Assembly (NCBI GenBank): GCA_016720655.1 | Contig: JADKKE010000026.1 | Coordinates: 1 to 15,624, forward strand | Direction: 5' to 3' | Source of the DNA: Bacteroidota bacterium | GTDB taxonomy: Bacteria > Bacteroidota > Bacteroidia > AKYH767-A > 2013-40CM-41-45 | DNA: 15,624 bases | In this document: piece by piece, positions 6,468-12,597 of the stretch | Layout: the number at the start of each line of letters is the position of its first letter | How positions within the stretch are numbered: the first letter of the stretch is position 1 | Position numbers and translations under genes: made by a program | Notes under the pieces: model-generated | The model's input: only the letters and a program-made list of their open reading frames with translations | Told to the model about the DNA's origin: nothing | The model's database searches: none

Positions 6468-6850
6468 CATCAAAAATAGTGATATTTGACAAAGCAGGTG
6501 TGCGACTTGAGTACGATGATGGAGTTGTGTCTCACCTAGATATTCGGAAAATTAATCAACAATTTGAAATATTTGGAGTAAATAGTACTAATAATAAAGC
6601 TTTATTTAAAGAAGCTTTGTCAACAGTAACTCTAACTCGCACATTTCAATTTGTAGATTCAACAGCAGCATGTCAGGTAACAAAACAACTAATCAGCGAA
6701 TTTGGATGTGAGATAATTCCAATATCTACATCTTTAAATAGAACGCTAGATTTGTTATCTAATATGTACAAGAAAAAAGAAAGCTTAGATAGAGTATCTG
6801 AACTCTTAGAAAGGAATATAGATAACTTCATGCTAATCTTTATTGTGTAA
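6464..6850 (+). CDS. Tandem paralogue 7, last of the series (128 aa)
   Basis: ATGA overlap with the gene before. It opens MTSKIVIFDKAGVRLEYDDG, with two strands in hairpin-like spacing. It has FGCEIIPISTSLNRTLDLL in the middle and ends VSELLERNIDNFMLIFIV, a close form of the helix-strand ending of paralogues 3-5. It is followed directly by the A-rich leader of the next transcription or translation unit. Function unknown. Confidence 0.7.
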   Translation: MTSKIVIFDKAGVRLEYDDGVVSHLDIRKINQQFEIFGVNSTNNKALFKEALSTVTLTRTFQFVDSTAACQVTKQLISEFGCEIIPISTSLNRTLDLLSNMYKKKESLDRVSELLERNIDNFMLIFIV

Positions 6851-6904
6851 AAAAAAACCTACGTAAACGAAAAATAAAAGTAAAAAACAAAAAGAAAAAG
6901 CACA
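6851..6904 (+). promoter_or_regulatory. A-rich leader before the 6905 gene
   Basis: The 54 bases between genes are mostly A, with a final stretch of A, G and C and almost no T. There is no Shine-Dalgarno sequence. Similar leaders precede the genes at 8848, 10029, 11015 and 11628, suggesting a shared way of recruiting ribosomes to this cassette. Confidence 0.55.
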
Positions 6905-8488
6905 ATGACACAAACAAGTGAAACAAGTGAAACAGTAGACGAATTAATAAAAGAAAACGCACCAACAGAATTAGACTACACTGCTGAAGAACTAATTGAA
7001 CTAGTTCAAAGATCTGATGTAGGTTTAATTCCAAGCGCATTATTCTCTGATGCAACATGCATTGCTATAAGTCCTTCTTATGAAGGTATGCAGTTAGTGC
7101 AGTTTAAAAACAGTAAAGTAAAGAATATAGATTTAGCTGAATGTGACGAACGTCAACGGCATATTGTAAACTATACTTTACAGTCCAGCGTAATCCCAAG
7201 TGAGGAATTGATAACTGCTATTTACGAAATGGACAGTAATCCACCTTACGATTTAGCTGAGTTTAAACTTTACGTACAAAAAGTTGTAGAATTGGTAAGA
7301 CATGTCTTCTCACTTTTCAAACCAAGTGAAGATCCAGATTTACATGAATTCCAACAAAAAGTGTACGACATTTACAGTGCGTATGAACTAGAAGTAGTGG
7401 TAGGCTACACTGTGCTGCCTAGTGCAACATCAATTGATAGACCTAATTTACGAGTAGTGCCACTAAGTACTTCAAATAACGCTACAGCTGCATTTAACAA
7501 AATTAATGCAGAAATTACAGACTCAGAGTTTGATAATAAAGAAGTACTAAAATTGTGGAACAAGTATTTAGAGATACAGCAGCTTAAAAAAGACGCTGAA
7601 CGTATGCAACTAGTTGCATTACAAGAAATAGCGTCTATGAAAAGAATTGAGCAGCAACATATAGAACAGCTGAATGATAACAGAGCCAGAATGTATCACA
7701 AAGAAAAATTAGCAGAAATAGTTGTAGAAAATGCTAAGAATATGCAGATATATTTAGCTAATAATTCATTTGCTGCTTCTGGTGTACACGACGGAAATTT
7801 CTGGGGAATTACTGGGTGGAATGTGGTAGAGTTACAGAACTATGTAGGATACCCTGTACACGGAAAGAGTAATTCACGATATCAAATACTCACTAAATAC
7901 CGTCTATTGCCGCCTGTAGTAATCCTGGTAAAAGATATTCTGACAACAAAAGAACTACGACAACGTTGGTCAATTGCTGTACTTGAAGAATACAAGCAGT
8001 ATTTTAAATTTGTACGTTATGATGGAAGAGTAGGTTTTGACAAATCTATTCCACATCAATCTTCAGGAAATGTAGTGGGAGTAGACTACAATGCTGGTAA
8101 AATAACAATAAAGTCTTACGGCATAAACTCATGTGTAGAACCACAGACTCAAATAATGCATGATTTATATAATGTATCACAAAATCACTGCATTACAGAC
8201 TATAAATTCTTGAATATGTTCAGGACTTTACCACAATACGCGAACGCAAGAGATGGCTACGGAAGTTCTGCACTAGCATTACTACCAATTTCCCAAAAAT
8301 ATGTAGACATCATACGTAGTTCGGCAGGACAAAATATTCATCATGACTTTATTAACGACCAAGATCGTATTAAAGACAGCTTTGAATTGATTTGTGAGGC
8401 TGATTCGATAGCAACAAAAACAGCAAAGGAATTTATTTCTAAATTCGCTATATCTGACTACAACAAAAGTATAATTATTCCAAAATAG
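6905..8488 (+). CDS. Large coiled-coil protein of unknown function (527 aa), first gene of the JAB/ThiF cassette
   Basis: ATG at 6905 after an A-rich leader. Residues 1-30 are acidic with a TSETSET repeat. Residues 30-190 form a mixed helix/strand domain with hydrophobic strands (ELEVVVGYTV). Residues about 212-285 are a long charged helix, probably coiled coil (YLEIQQLKKDAERM and onward). Residues 295-527 form a second globular domain with WGITGWNVVELQNYVGYPV and, nearer the end, DYKFLNMFRTLPQYANARDG. There is no signal peptide or membrane helix. I see no E1, E2, JAB or ATPase motif. Its position ahead of the JAB and ThiF genes suggests a partner or target in the same pathway. Confidence 0.75.
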   Translation: MTQTSETSETVDELIKENAPTELDYTAEELIELVQRSDVGLIPSALFSDATCIAISPSYEGMQLVQFKNSKVKNIDLAECDERQRHIVNYTLQSSVIPSEELITAIYEMDSNPPYDLAEFKLYVQKVVELVRHVFSLFKPSEDPDLHEFQQKVYDIYSAYELEVVVGYTVLPSATSIDRPNLRVVPLSTSNNATAAFNKINAEITDSEFDNKEVLKLWNKYLEIQQLKKDAERMQLVALQEIASMKRIEQQHIEQLNDNRARMYHKEKLAEIVVENAKNMQIYLANNSFAASGVHDGNFWGITGWNVVELQNYVGYPVHGKSNSRYQILTKYRLLPPVVILVKDILTTKELRQRWSIAVLEEYKQYFKFVRYDGRVGFDKSIPHQSSGNVVGVDYNAGKITIKSYGINSCVEPQTQIMHDLYNVSQNHCITDYKFLNMFRTLPQYANARDGYGSSALALLPISQKYVDIIRSSAGQNIHHDFINDQDRIKDSFELICEADSIATKTAKEFISKFAISDYNKSIIIPK

Positions 8489-8492
8489 TACA

Positions 8493-8792
8493 ATGGGCAA
8501 GCAAGAAAAGGAAGAGAAGAAAGAAAAAGAAAAAAAAGAACGTTACGCTCTAGTTGATGCAACAATCTACACTACACATCAACCATTTGTGTATATGGAA
8601 AATGTGTACATCGTATGTAAGGATGGATCACCTCAACAGGCTGTAGAGTATAGAGGACAACTTAGATATCAACAATATCTAAGTGTAGCACAAATGTTGT
8701 GTGGTATAGTTACACGTGAAACAGGTTGGAACTGCGAAGTAATTCTAATGCCAAAAGCATTTAGAAAATATTCGTGCACTATGTACTTGTAG
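8493..8792 (+). CDS. Small protein with Lys/Glu-rich tail (99 aa)
   Basis: The ATG lies 4 bases after the preceding stop. The first 17 residues are nearly all Lys and Glu (MGKQEKEEKKEKEKKER), a flexible charged tail. Residues 18-99 form a compact domain with strands (YALVDATIYTTHQPFVYMENVYIV), a helix around LSVAQMLCGIVTRE and a strand CEVILMPK. Four cysteines are present. A small alpha/beta domain beside JAB and E1-like genes might be a ubiquitin-like or E2-like partner, but there is no C-terminal Gly-Gly and no E2 motif, so I leave it unassigned. Confidence 0.7.
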   Translation: MGKQEKEEKKEKEKKERYALVDATIYTTHQPFVYMENVYIVCKDGSPQQAVEYRGQLRYQQYLSVAQMLCGIVTRETGWNCEVILMPKAFRKYSCTMYL

Positions 8793-8847
8793 CAACAAAA
8801 AAAAAACAAAAACAGAAACAAAAAAAAACAAAAAGGAAAAAAACAAA
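8793..8847 (+). promoter_or_regulatory. Poly-A/C leader before the JAB gene
   Basis: All 55 bases are A, C or G with no T at all, mostly runs of 5-10 A separated by single C. This is the most extreme leader in the window. It would be wholly unstructured as RNA. It has one weak AAGGA about 12 bases before the start. Confidence 0.65.
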
Positions 8848-9969
8848 ATGAGTACAACATTTGTGAGCAACGGGCATAGCAATGCCCCAACTTTAGTATT
8901 CTCAGCAGAGGCATCTATGATGCTGTATTTGCTAATTCGTATGTCAGCTGAGCGTGGAAGTGCGTATGCTGAGAATCCAGCATTTGGTAAAGAAACAGGT
9001 GGTTTATTCGTAGCTTGGTTAGACAAGAATACAAACGAAGCAGTAGTACCTTGTATTCCACTATGCAAACAGATTGTAAGTGGTGCAGCTACAACAACCC
9101 CCGCTGGTGAACACGAAAAAGCTTGGGGAAAATGTATTGAATTTGTAAGTACTCGTCCAGAGTGGCAGTATTTACTTGATGAAACCAAGTATGAACCAGT
9201 GAACAGCATCTTTCATCACCACGTGCATATGAGTTCATTTGCAAGTGGTGCTTTTAGTCGTAAAATGGAAGATTACTACACGCAAAATCCAAGTACTGAC
9301 ACACCGTCATTTCTGCACTTTAGTGACTACGGCAAGCGCAAGCACTTTAGTTTGATAATGAACATTCCTACACTACAAAACTTCAACATTGAAGAGCTGT
9401 ACAACGACGAATCTGAGTTGAGAGACCATTATTACGATGTAGTTAAAGACTTCAGAGGAAACCGCATTAGCAACAATTTCTGTTTTCTGTACAATCAGCC
9501 GAAAATACAAAATTTCAATCAAGATGTGTATTATCTAGCAGAAAATGCGCAAGTAGATGAGGAAACTGGAGTTACGTACTTAGGTAAAAATGAGCCTCTA
9601 ACAGCAGAGGAAGTGAAAAAGGTAATTGCAGAAGGATTTGGAAATCAGCTTATTGTAGCTCGTGTAGAACAGCAAATCTATACTGATTTTCAAACTACAT
9701 GTACTACAATTGTACAAAGTAGTGATACTGGATTTCCTCCAGTACTACTAGAATATGCCGACAAAACTACACTGAAAACTATGTACTACCAGCTAACAAA
9801 CACTCCGCCACGCAGTAGCATGTCTACAGAAGAGTTAATCCAGTTTCTTATGCAACAAATCCAAACCCTCTGCATTGATGGAGGTAATGGCGGAAAAAAG
9901 CCAATAAATCAGCCAATGTTGATCGTTGGACAAGACAACGCAATACGAAACGGAATATTTCTTTCGTAG
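8848..9969 (+). CDS. JAB/MPN (JAMM) domain protein with altered metal site (373 aa)
   Basis: JAB/MPN proteins are zinc isopeptidases that cut ubiquitin-like proteins from precursors or conjugates. Residues 1-175 show the family pattern: the conserved Glu in GKETGGLFVAWL (E49), then the histidine pair in HHHVHMSSFASGAF. Aligned to the usual H-x-H-x7-S-x2-D, the ligands fall at H123, H125 and S133, but residue 136 is Phe where the zinc-binding Asp belongs. The enzyme may be inactive or use H127, E141 or D142 instead. Residues 180-300 are family-specific. Residues 308-338 (LKTMYYQLTNTPPRSSMSTE then ELIQFLM) resemble a helix-hinge-helix of the SAP/HeH type. The adjacent E1-like gene supports a ubiquitin-like pathway. 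Confidence 0.75.
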   Translation: MSTTFVSNGHSNAPTLVFSAEASMMLYLLIRMSAERGSAYAENPAFGKETGGLFVAWLDKNTNEAVVPCIPLCKQIVSGAATTTPAGEHEKAWGKCIEFVSTRPEWQYLLDETKYEPVNSIFHHHVHMSSFASGAFSRKMEDYYTQNPSTDTPSFLHFSDYGKRKHFSLIMNIPTLQNFNIEELYNDESELRDHYYDVVKDFRGNRISNNFCFLYNQPKIQNFNQDVYYLAENAQVDEETGVTYLGKNEPLTAEEVKKVIAEGFGNQLIVARVEQQIYTDFQTTCTTIVQSSDTGFPPVLLEYADKTTLKTMYYQLTNTPPRSSMSTEELIQFLMQQIQTLCIDGGNGGKKPINQPMLIVGQDNAIRNGIFLS

Positions 9970-10028
9970 ACTATGATTTATATTACTAAACAAAAAACAA
10001 AGTAAACCAAAACAAAAAAAACACAAAA
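9970..10028 (+). promoter_or_regulatory. A-rich leader before the ThiF-like gene
   Basis: 59 bases; the last 40 are almost pure A and C, as in the leaders at 8793 and 10986. The leader ends exactly at a TTG, which supports TTG as the start codon of the next gene because no ATG is available near it. Confidence 0.55.
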
Positions 10029-10985
10029 TTGAGACCAACAAGACCGACAATTGACGATAGCGCTAGTGGCGTATTCGTCGTTGAAACAAAAGAAAACCAA
10101 AGGGTTGTGGTAGTAGGAGTAGGTAATGTAGGAGGAAAAGTAGTCCTATCCTTACTTGCTGCTGGTGTACCACCTGAGCAGATTGTTATCATTGACTTTG
10201 ATACAATCGAATCTCACAACATTGCAAATCAACTGAATGGCTGTATGCTTGGCATTGCAAAAGTAGATGGATTAAAATCTACTGTGCGCCATCTTTATGG
10301 TGATAATGTTGGAAATGCGATAATTGCATATCAATGCGCATTAGGTGAAGACCATGAAGAATTCCCTTTGGCTGCACAACAGTATTTAGTAGACGGGTCT
10401 ATCGTAATTTTAGCTATCGATAGTCCAAGAGGTATGCGCAATATTTACAACAACGTACTTCGCCATGCTACACCTGACATACTGTGTGCAGCTAATTTCT
10501 CTAAAATCTACCGTGACGACAACGGTAATGAAGCATCTGGTAAGATTACCGTGATGCCAGACAAAATATATTTAAGAAAGTTCTGCGAATCATTTGCCAG
10601 CAGCGCACTTGAAATCAGCAGAGAAGACACCACCCCTGCGTGCAAACAGCCTAATTGCTCCCTTCCAGGAGAGTTAGCGTCTGCATTATTAGTACAAAGA
10701 TTGATGATGTTCTTAAGGTACAGAAATCGGACTTTGCCAGCATCTATTACAAACAATGTAACTGCTTTGAGTTGTGCGACTGGAATAGTTTTTGAGGAAA
10801 GTGAGTTCATCGATGAAAACGAAGATGCTTGGACAAACTATACTCCAGTGGAACCCACAGTAGACTATATCTGTTCTGTAAGATTTGACTTAGCAAATCC
10901 GTTTAACATATCTGAAGAACGTATTGTCAAAAGCACTGAGACAACTGAGTTACCCAATTTCGAGACTGAGACAAAAGAAATCTAA
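10029..10985 (+). CDS. E1-like ThiF/MoeB-family adenylating enzyme homologue (318 aa), TTG start
   Basis: E1/ThiF/MoeB enzymes adenylate the C-terminal glycine of ubiquitin-like or sulfur-carrier proteins. Residues 25-35 give the nucleotide loop VVVVGVGNVGG (G30, G32, G35). Then comes IIDFDTIESHNIANQLN with D56, D58 and N64, a lysine in GIAKVDG (K78), and VILAIDSPRGMRN with D131 and the usual Arg after it. C205 and C210 in PACKQPNCSLPG sit where PRTRC-type ThiF proteins, as I recall them, have a P-x-C-S catalytic cysteine. The Arg of the MoeB N-L-x-R-Q motif is Asn here (N67). The C-terminal 80 residues are acidic and specific. It starts at TTG directly after an A-rich leader; no upstream ATG fits. 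The JAB gene immediately upstream strengthens the assignment. Confidence 0.85.
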   Translation: MRPTRPTIDDSASGVFVVETKENQRVVVVGVGNVGGKVVLSLLAAGVPPEQIVIIDFDTIESHNIANQLNGCMLGIAKVDGLKSTVRHLYGDNVGNAIIAYQCALGEDHEEFPLAAQQYLVDGSIVILAIDSPRGMRNIYNNVLRHATPDILCAANFSKIYRDDNGNEASGKITVMPDKIYLRKFCESFASSALEISREDTTPACKQPNCSLPGELASALLVQRLMMFLRYRNRTLPASITNNVTALSCATGIVFEESEFIDENEDAWTNYTPVEPTVDYICSVRFDLANPFNISEERIVKSTETTELPNFETETKEI

Positions 10986-11014
10986 ACAAAAACAAAAAAA
11001 CCAAGAACAAAAAA
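10986..11014 (+). promoter_or_regulatory. A-rich leader before the 11015 gene
   Basis: 29 bases, mostly A with single C, G and T, ending in six A before the ATG. Same style as the other cassette leaders. Confidence 0.5.
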
Positions 11015-11299
11015 ATGAATTTAATTCCAAGCAACAAGTTGACAGGTCTTTCAGGTTTAAACACCAAAGTAGGCGGATTAGGCAATTTAAACAGCGGAAA
11101 ATCGCTTAGCAATTTCCTAACCAAAACTAAGCACAAAGTAAAAGTGTACAACGCTAGTGGTGGTGAACAGACGTACGAACTACCTGCACAAAAAGTAGAA
11201 GGTACAAAAGTGGAACTAGGGTATCTTGTAACGGATTTCTTACGCACAATGATTGGCGGACAACCTACACCCTGCAAATATCTTTGGTATTGGCGCTGA
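11015..11299 (+). CDS. First half of a frame-split gene; possible ubiquitin-like start (94 aa)
   Basis: ATG after an A-rich leader. Residues 1-37 are Gly, Leu, Asn and Ser rich (NTKVGGLGNLNSGKSLSN), probably a flexible arm. Residues 38-80 (HKVKVYNASGGEQTYELPA, then a loop, then YLVTDFLRTMIGG) have the strand-turn-strand-helix order that opens the ubiquitin beta-grasp fold. This is a visual judgement only. After PTP the frame ends CKYLWYWR-stop, whereas the +1 frame continues with ANIFGIGADKLSSL, which looks like genuine protein and runs into the next entry. A +1 shift at CCC-T (11269-11272) would join them into about 192 residues. It could be programmed, a mutation or a sequence error. Confidence 0.65.
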   Translation: MNLIPSNKLTGLSGLNTKVGGLGNLNSGKSLSNFLTKTKHKVKVYNASGGEQTYELPAQKVEGTKVELGYLVTDFLRTMIGGQPTPCKYLWYWR

Positions 11300-11594
11300 C
11301 AAATTAAGCAGTCTAGCTGACGAGCAGGATTATAGGCTGAATGTAAACTCAGCACGAAGCCAGGGGAAACGCTATATATCGTACCATATAGCAATCTTGG
11401 ATGCTACACTGAATCCTATCAAGGACGAGAACGGCAATCCAATAGGAGAAATGATTAACGAAGTTGTTATTGCAGGCTTAACTTCTGCATCAAACTGGAT
11501 GATAGATGTTGTAGCTAATTTCAATTTAAAAGTTGATCCATACACGATCAGCTCGATTCACATGGTACCGAAGAGTACCACCCAAGCACGATAA
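11253..11594 (+). CDS. Second half of the frame-split gene (up to 113 aa)
   Basis: This frame opens at a TTG directly after an in-frame TGA (11250-11252), with no leader of the type seen elsewhere, so it is probably not an independent gene. The likely coding part begins at ANIFGIGADKLSSLADEQDY (about 11273). The segment has strands (RYISYHIAILDATLNPI, then INEVVIAGL) and a DENGNPIGE turn, and ends KSTTQAR-stop. It has no recognised family. Read with the upstream frame it forms one two-domain protein. Confidence 0.55.
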   Translation: MADNLHPANIFGIGADKLSSLADEQDYRLNVNSARSQGKRYISYHIAILDATLNPIKDENGNPIGEMINEVVIAGLTSASNWMIDVVANFNLKVDPYTISSIHMVPKSTTQAR

Positions 11595-11627
11595 AGTAAT
11601 ATTAACACGAAAAAAGAAACAAAACTA
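11595..11627 (+). promoter_or_regulatory. A-rich leader before the 11628 gene
   Basis: 33 bases, the second half being ACACGAAAAAAGAAACAAAA before CT and the ATG. It belongs to the same leader set. Confidence 0.45.
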
Positions 11628-12029
11628 ATGGCACAGGCGATACAACAAGAGAGAGGCGGACGACGATGGATTGGTAGTTATGTAGATACACTTGCACAAA
11701 TAATCATTGATACACCTAACTTAATTCCAGCTGATAAATCAGCTGCATTAGGTTCATTGTATGCAATGTTTAAAGTATTTAACCAACTTGCAGAAATCTA
11801 TGTACCTGTTGATGAATCGGGTATCTTGACGCTTAATCTTAACGACGAAAGATACAAAAACGTAACAATGGGCGACAAACAATACAAAGTTTTGCCCGTT
11901 ATCCCTGCACGAACACTTTTAACCTCGCTGTTACATTCAACAGCACAAATCAAACAAAACTTTGATGAACAAAATCAAATTCAAAGGGCTCCTCATAGCT
12001 CTAGCACTCCTGCTGACAGCGAGCTGTAA
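11628..12029 (+). CDS. Protein of unknown function (133 aa), last soluble member of the cassette
   Basis: ATG after an A-rich leader. Residues 1-15 are basic (QQERGGRRW). Residues 16-70 are helical (YVDTLAQIIIDTPNLIPADK, then LGSLYAMFKVFNQLAEIYV). Residues 70-115 have strands and a helix (RTLLTSLLHSTAQIKQNF). The last 20 residues are Ser, Pro and Gln rich and share their DNA with the lipoprotein gene that begins at 11965. No family is recognised. It has no signal peptide or membrane helix. Confidence 0.7.
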   Translation: MAQAIQQERGGRRWIGSYVDTLAQIIIDTPNLIPADKSAALGSLYAMFKVFNQLAEIYVPVDESGILTLNLNDERYKNVTMGDKQYKVLPVIPARTLLTSLLHSTAQIKQNFDEQNQIQRAPHSSSTPADSEL

Positions 12030-12117
12030 TCAACAGCAAGAAATCCCTACATCCGAAGCAATTGCAGTAGATTCTACAACTATTGCTAACATCACCAAAG
12101 AGGGGAGATTTACGTAA
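11965..12117 (+). CDS. Small lipoprotein (50 aa), nested start in the gene before
   Basis: The product has a textbook lipoprotein signal: basic N-terminus MNKIKFKG, hydrophobic core LLIALALLL and lipobox LTAS-C with Cys at residue 21. A polar tail CNQQQEIPTS then ends at residue 50. Cleavage would leave a 30-residue lipid-anchored peptide. Phages use small lipoproteins as outer spanins and as superinfection-exclusion factors; either would fit and neither is shown. The first 65 bases overlap the 11628 gene in another frame. The following DNA looks decayed, so the original protein may have been longer. Confidence 0.75.
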   Translation: MNKIKFKGLLIALALLLTASCNQQQEIPTSEAIAVDSTTIANITKEGRFT

Positions 12118-12230
12118 CAAAGAACACAGCTTTTGTGTTGACATAGAATCTGTAATTATAGATACCTTGTGTAACGATTGGGCGATGTAATAGTGGGATA
12201 CGCCATCTATCAAGCAACCACCTATTAAGC
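12118..12230 (+). pseudogene. Decayed stretch, no intact gene
   Basis: All frames contain stops, but short protein-like pieces are visible in different frames. One is EHSFCVDIESVIIDTLCNDW (about 12124-12183), another is VGYAIYQATTY (about 12193-12225). This is compatible with a former extension of the lipoprotein gene or a small lost gene. Confidence 0.35.
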
Positions 12231-12515
12231 ATGTTAAGGACGATGTTTTCTATTCCTATTGCCGCATCTTCTGTAAAATCCATCACCTACAAAATTACAA
12301 AACCTGACTCCAAAAAGGGCTGAAAAGCCTAAAGTGCAGAAAAGCAAGCCGCGCAAGCCACTTTACACATCTATGTTGTAGAAAAAGGTGATACTTTCTA
12401 CAGTATTTCACGAAAACTTAAGGTAGATGTGAAAAGATTAAGAGAATTTAATCCTGGAATGTACAAAGTACTTACGCCAGGATATGAGATTCGCTACTGG
12501 AAAACAGATCAGTAG
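12231..12515 (+). pseudogene. LysM-domain protein gene interrupted by two compensating frame changes
   Basis: LysM domains bind N-acetylglucosamine in peptidoglycan. From ATG 12231 the frame gives MLRTMFSIPIAASSVKSITY and stops at a TGA (12321-12323). From there a shifted frame reads as a Lys/Pro linker (AEKPKVQKSKPRKPLYT). At about 12366 the original frame resumes with IYVVEKGDTFYSISRKLKVD and continues to LREFNPGMYKVLTPGYEIRYW, a complete LysM motif (Y-x-V-x-x-G-D-T-x-x-x-I). It ends TAG at 12513-12515. Without the changes the protein would be about 94 residues. The changes may be decay or sequencing error. It would have been a wall-binding partner of the hydrolase downstream. Confidence 0.65.
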
Positions 12516-12546
12516 TTGCTACCACTCTGAGTTTTAGATACTTTTG

Positions 12547-12579
12547 GAAATAGCAGGTAGTAAATCTACCTGCTATTTC
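12547..12579 (+). terminator. 14-bp hairpin terminator between the LysM and glucosaminidase genes
   Basis: GAAATAGCAGGTAG (12547-12560) pairs perfectly with CTACCTGCTATTTC (12566-12579) around a 5-base loop TAAAT. It is followed by an AT-rich stretch ending CTATTTT. It lies after the stop at 12515 and just before the next start at 12598. Confidence 0.8.
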
Positions 12580-12597
12580 TATCACTAAAACTATTTT

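Noticed and set aside
6840..7058. Minus-strand hydrophobic ORF resembling a small membrane protein
   Set aside because: The Leu/Phe richness comes from the complement of the A-rich leader and Glu/Lys codons of the 6905 gene.
6905..8792. E2-like or PRTRC protein B in the 527- or 99-residue proteins
   Set aside because: I could not find the expected E2 signature (HPN and a catalytic Cys in context) or the RP-x-T/W-rich segments I associate with PRTRC-B, so no E2 assignment is made.
8745..9209. Minus-strand ORF of 154 codons
   Set aside because: It is the antisense shadow of the JAB-like gene, and its Phe/Leu/Val-rich end is just the complement of the poly-A leader and the Lys/Glu tail codons.
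10924..11109. Basic ORF overlapping the end of the ThiF gene and its leader
   Set aside because: Its Lys/Gln content is the translation of poly-A leader sequence in another frame and it overlaps two better-supported genes.
10927..11394. Minus-strand ORF of 155 codons
   Set aside because: It runs antisense across the end of the ThiF gene, an A-rich leader and the split gene; its LFLFLF stretch is the complement of poly-A and no start signal is present.
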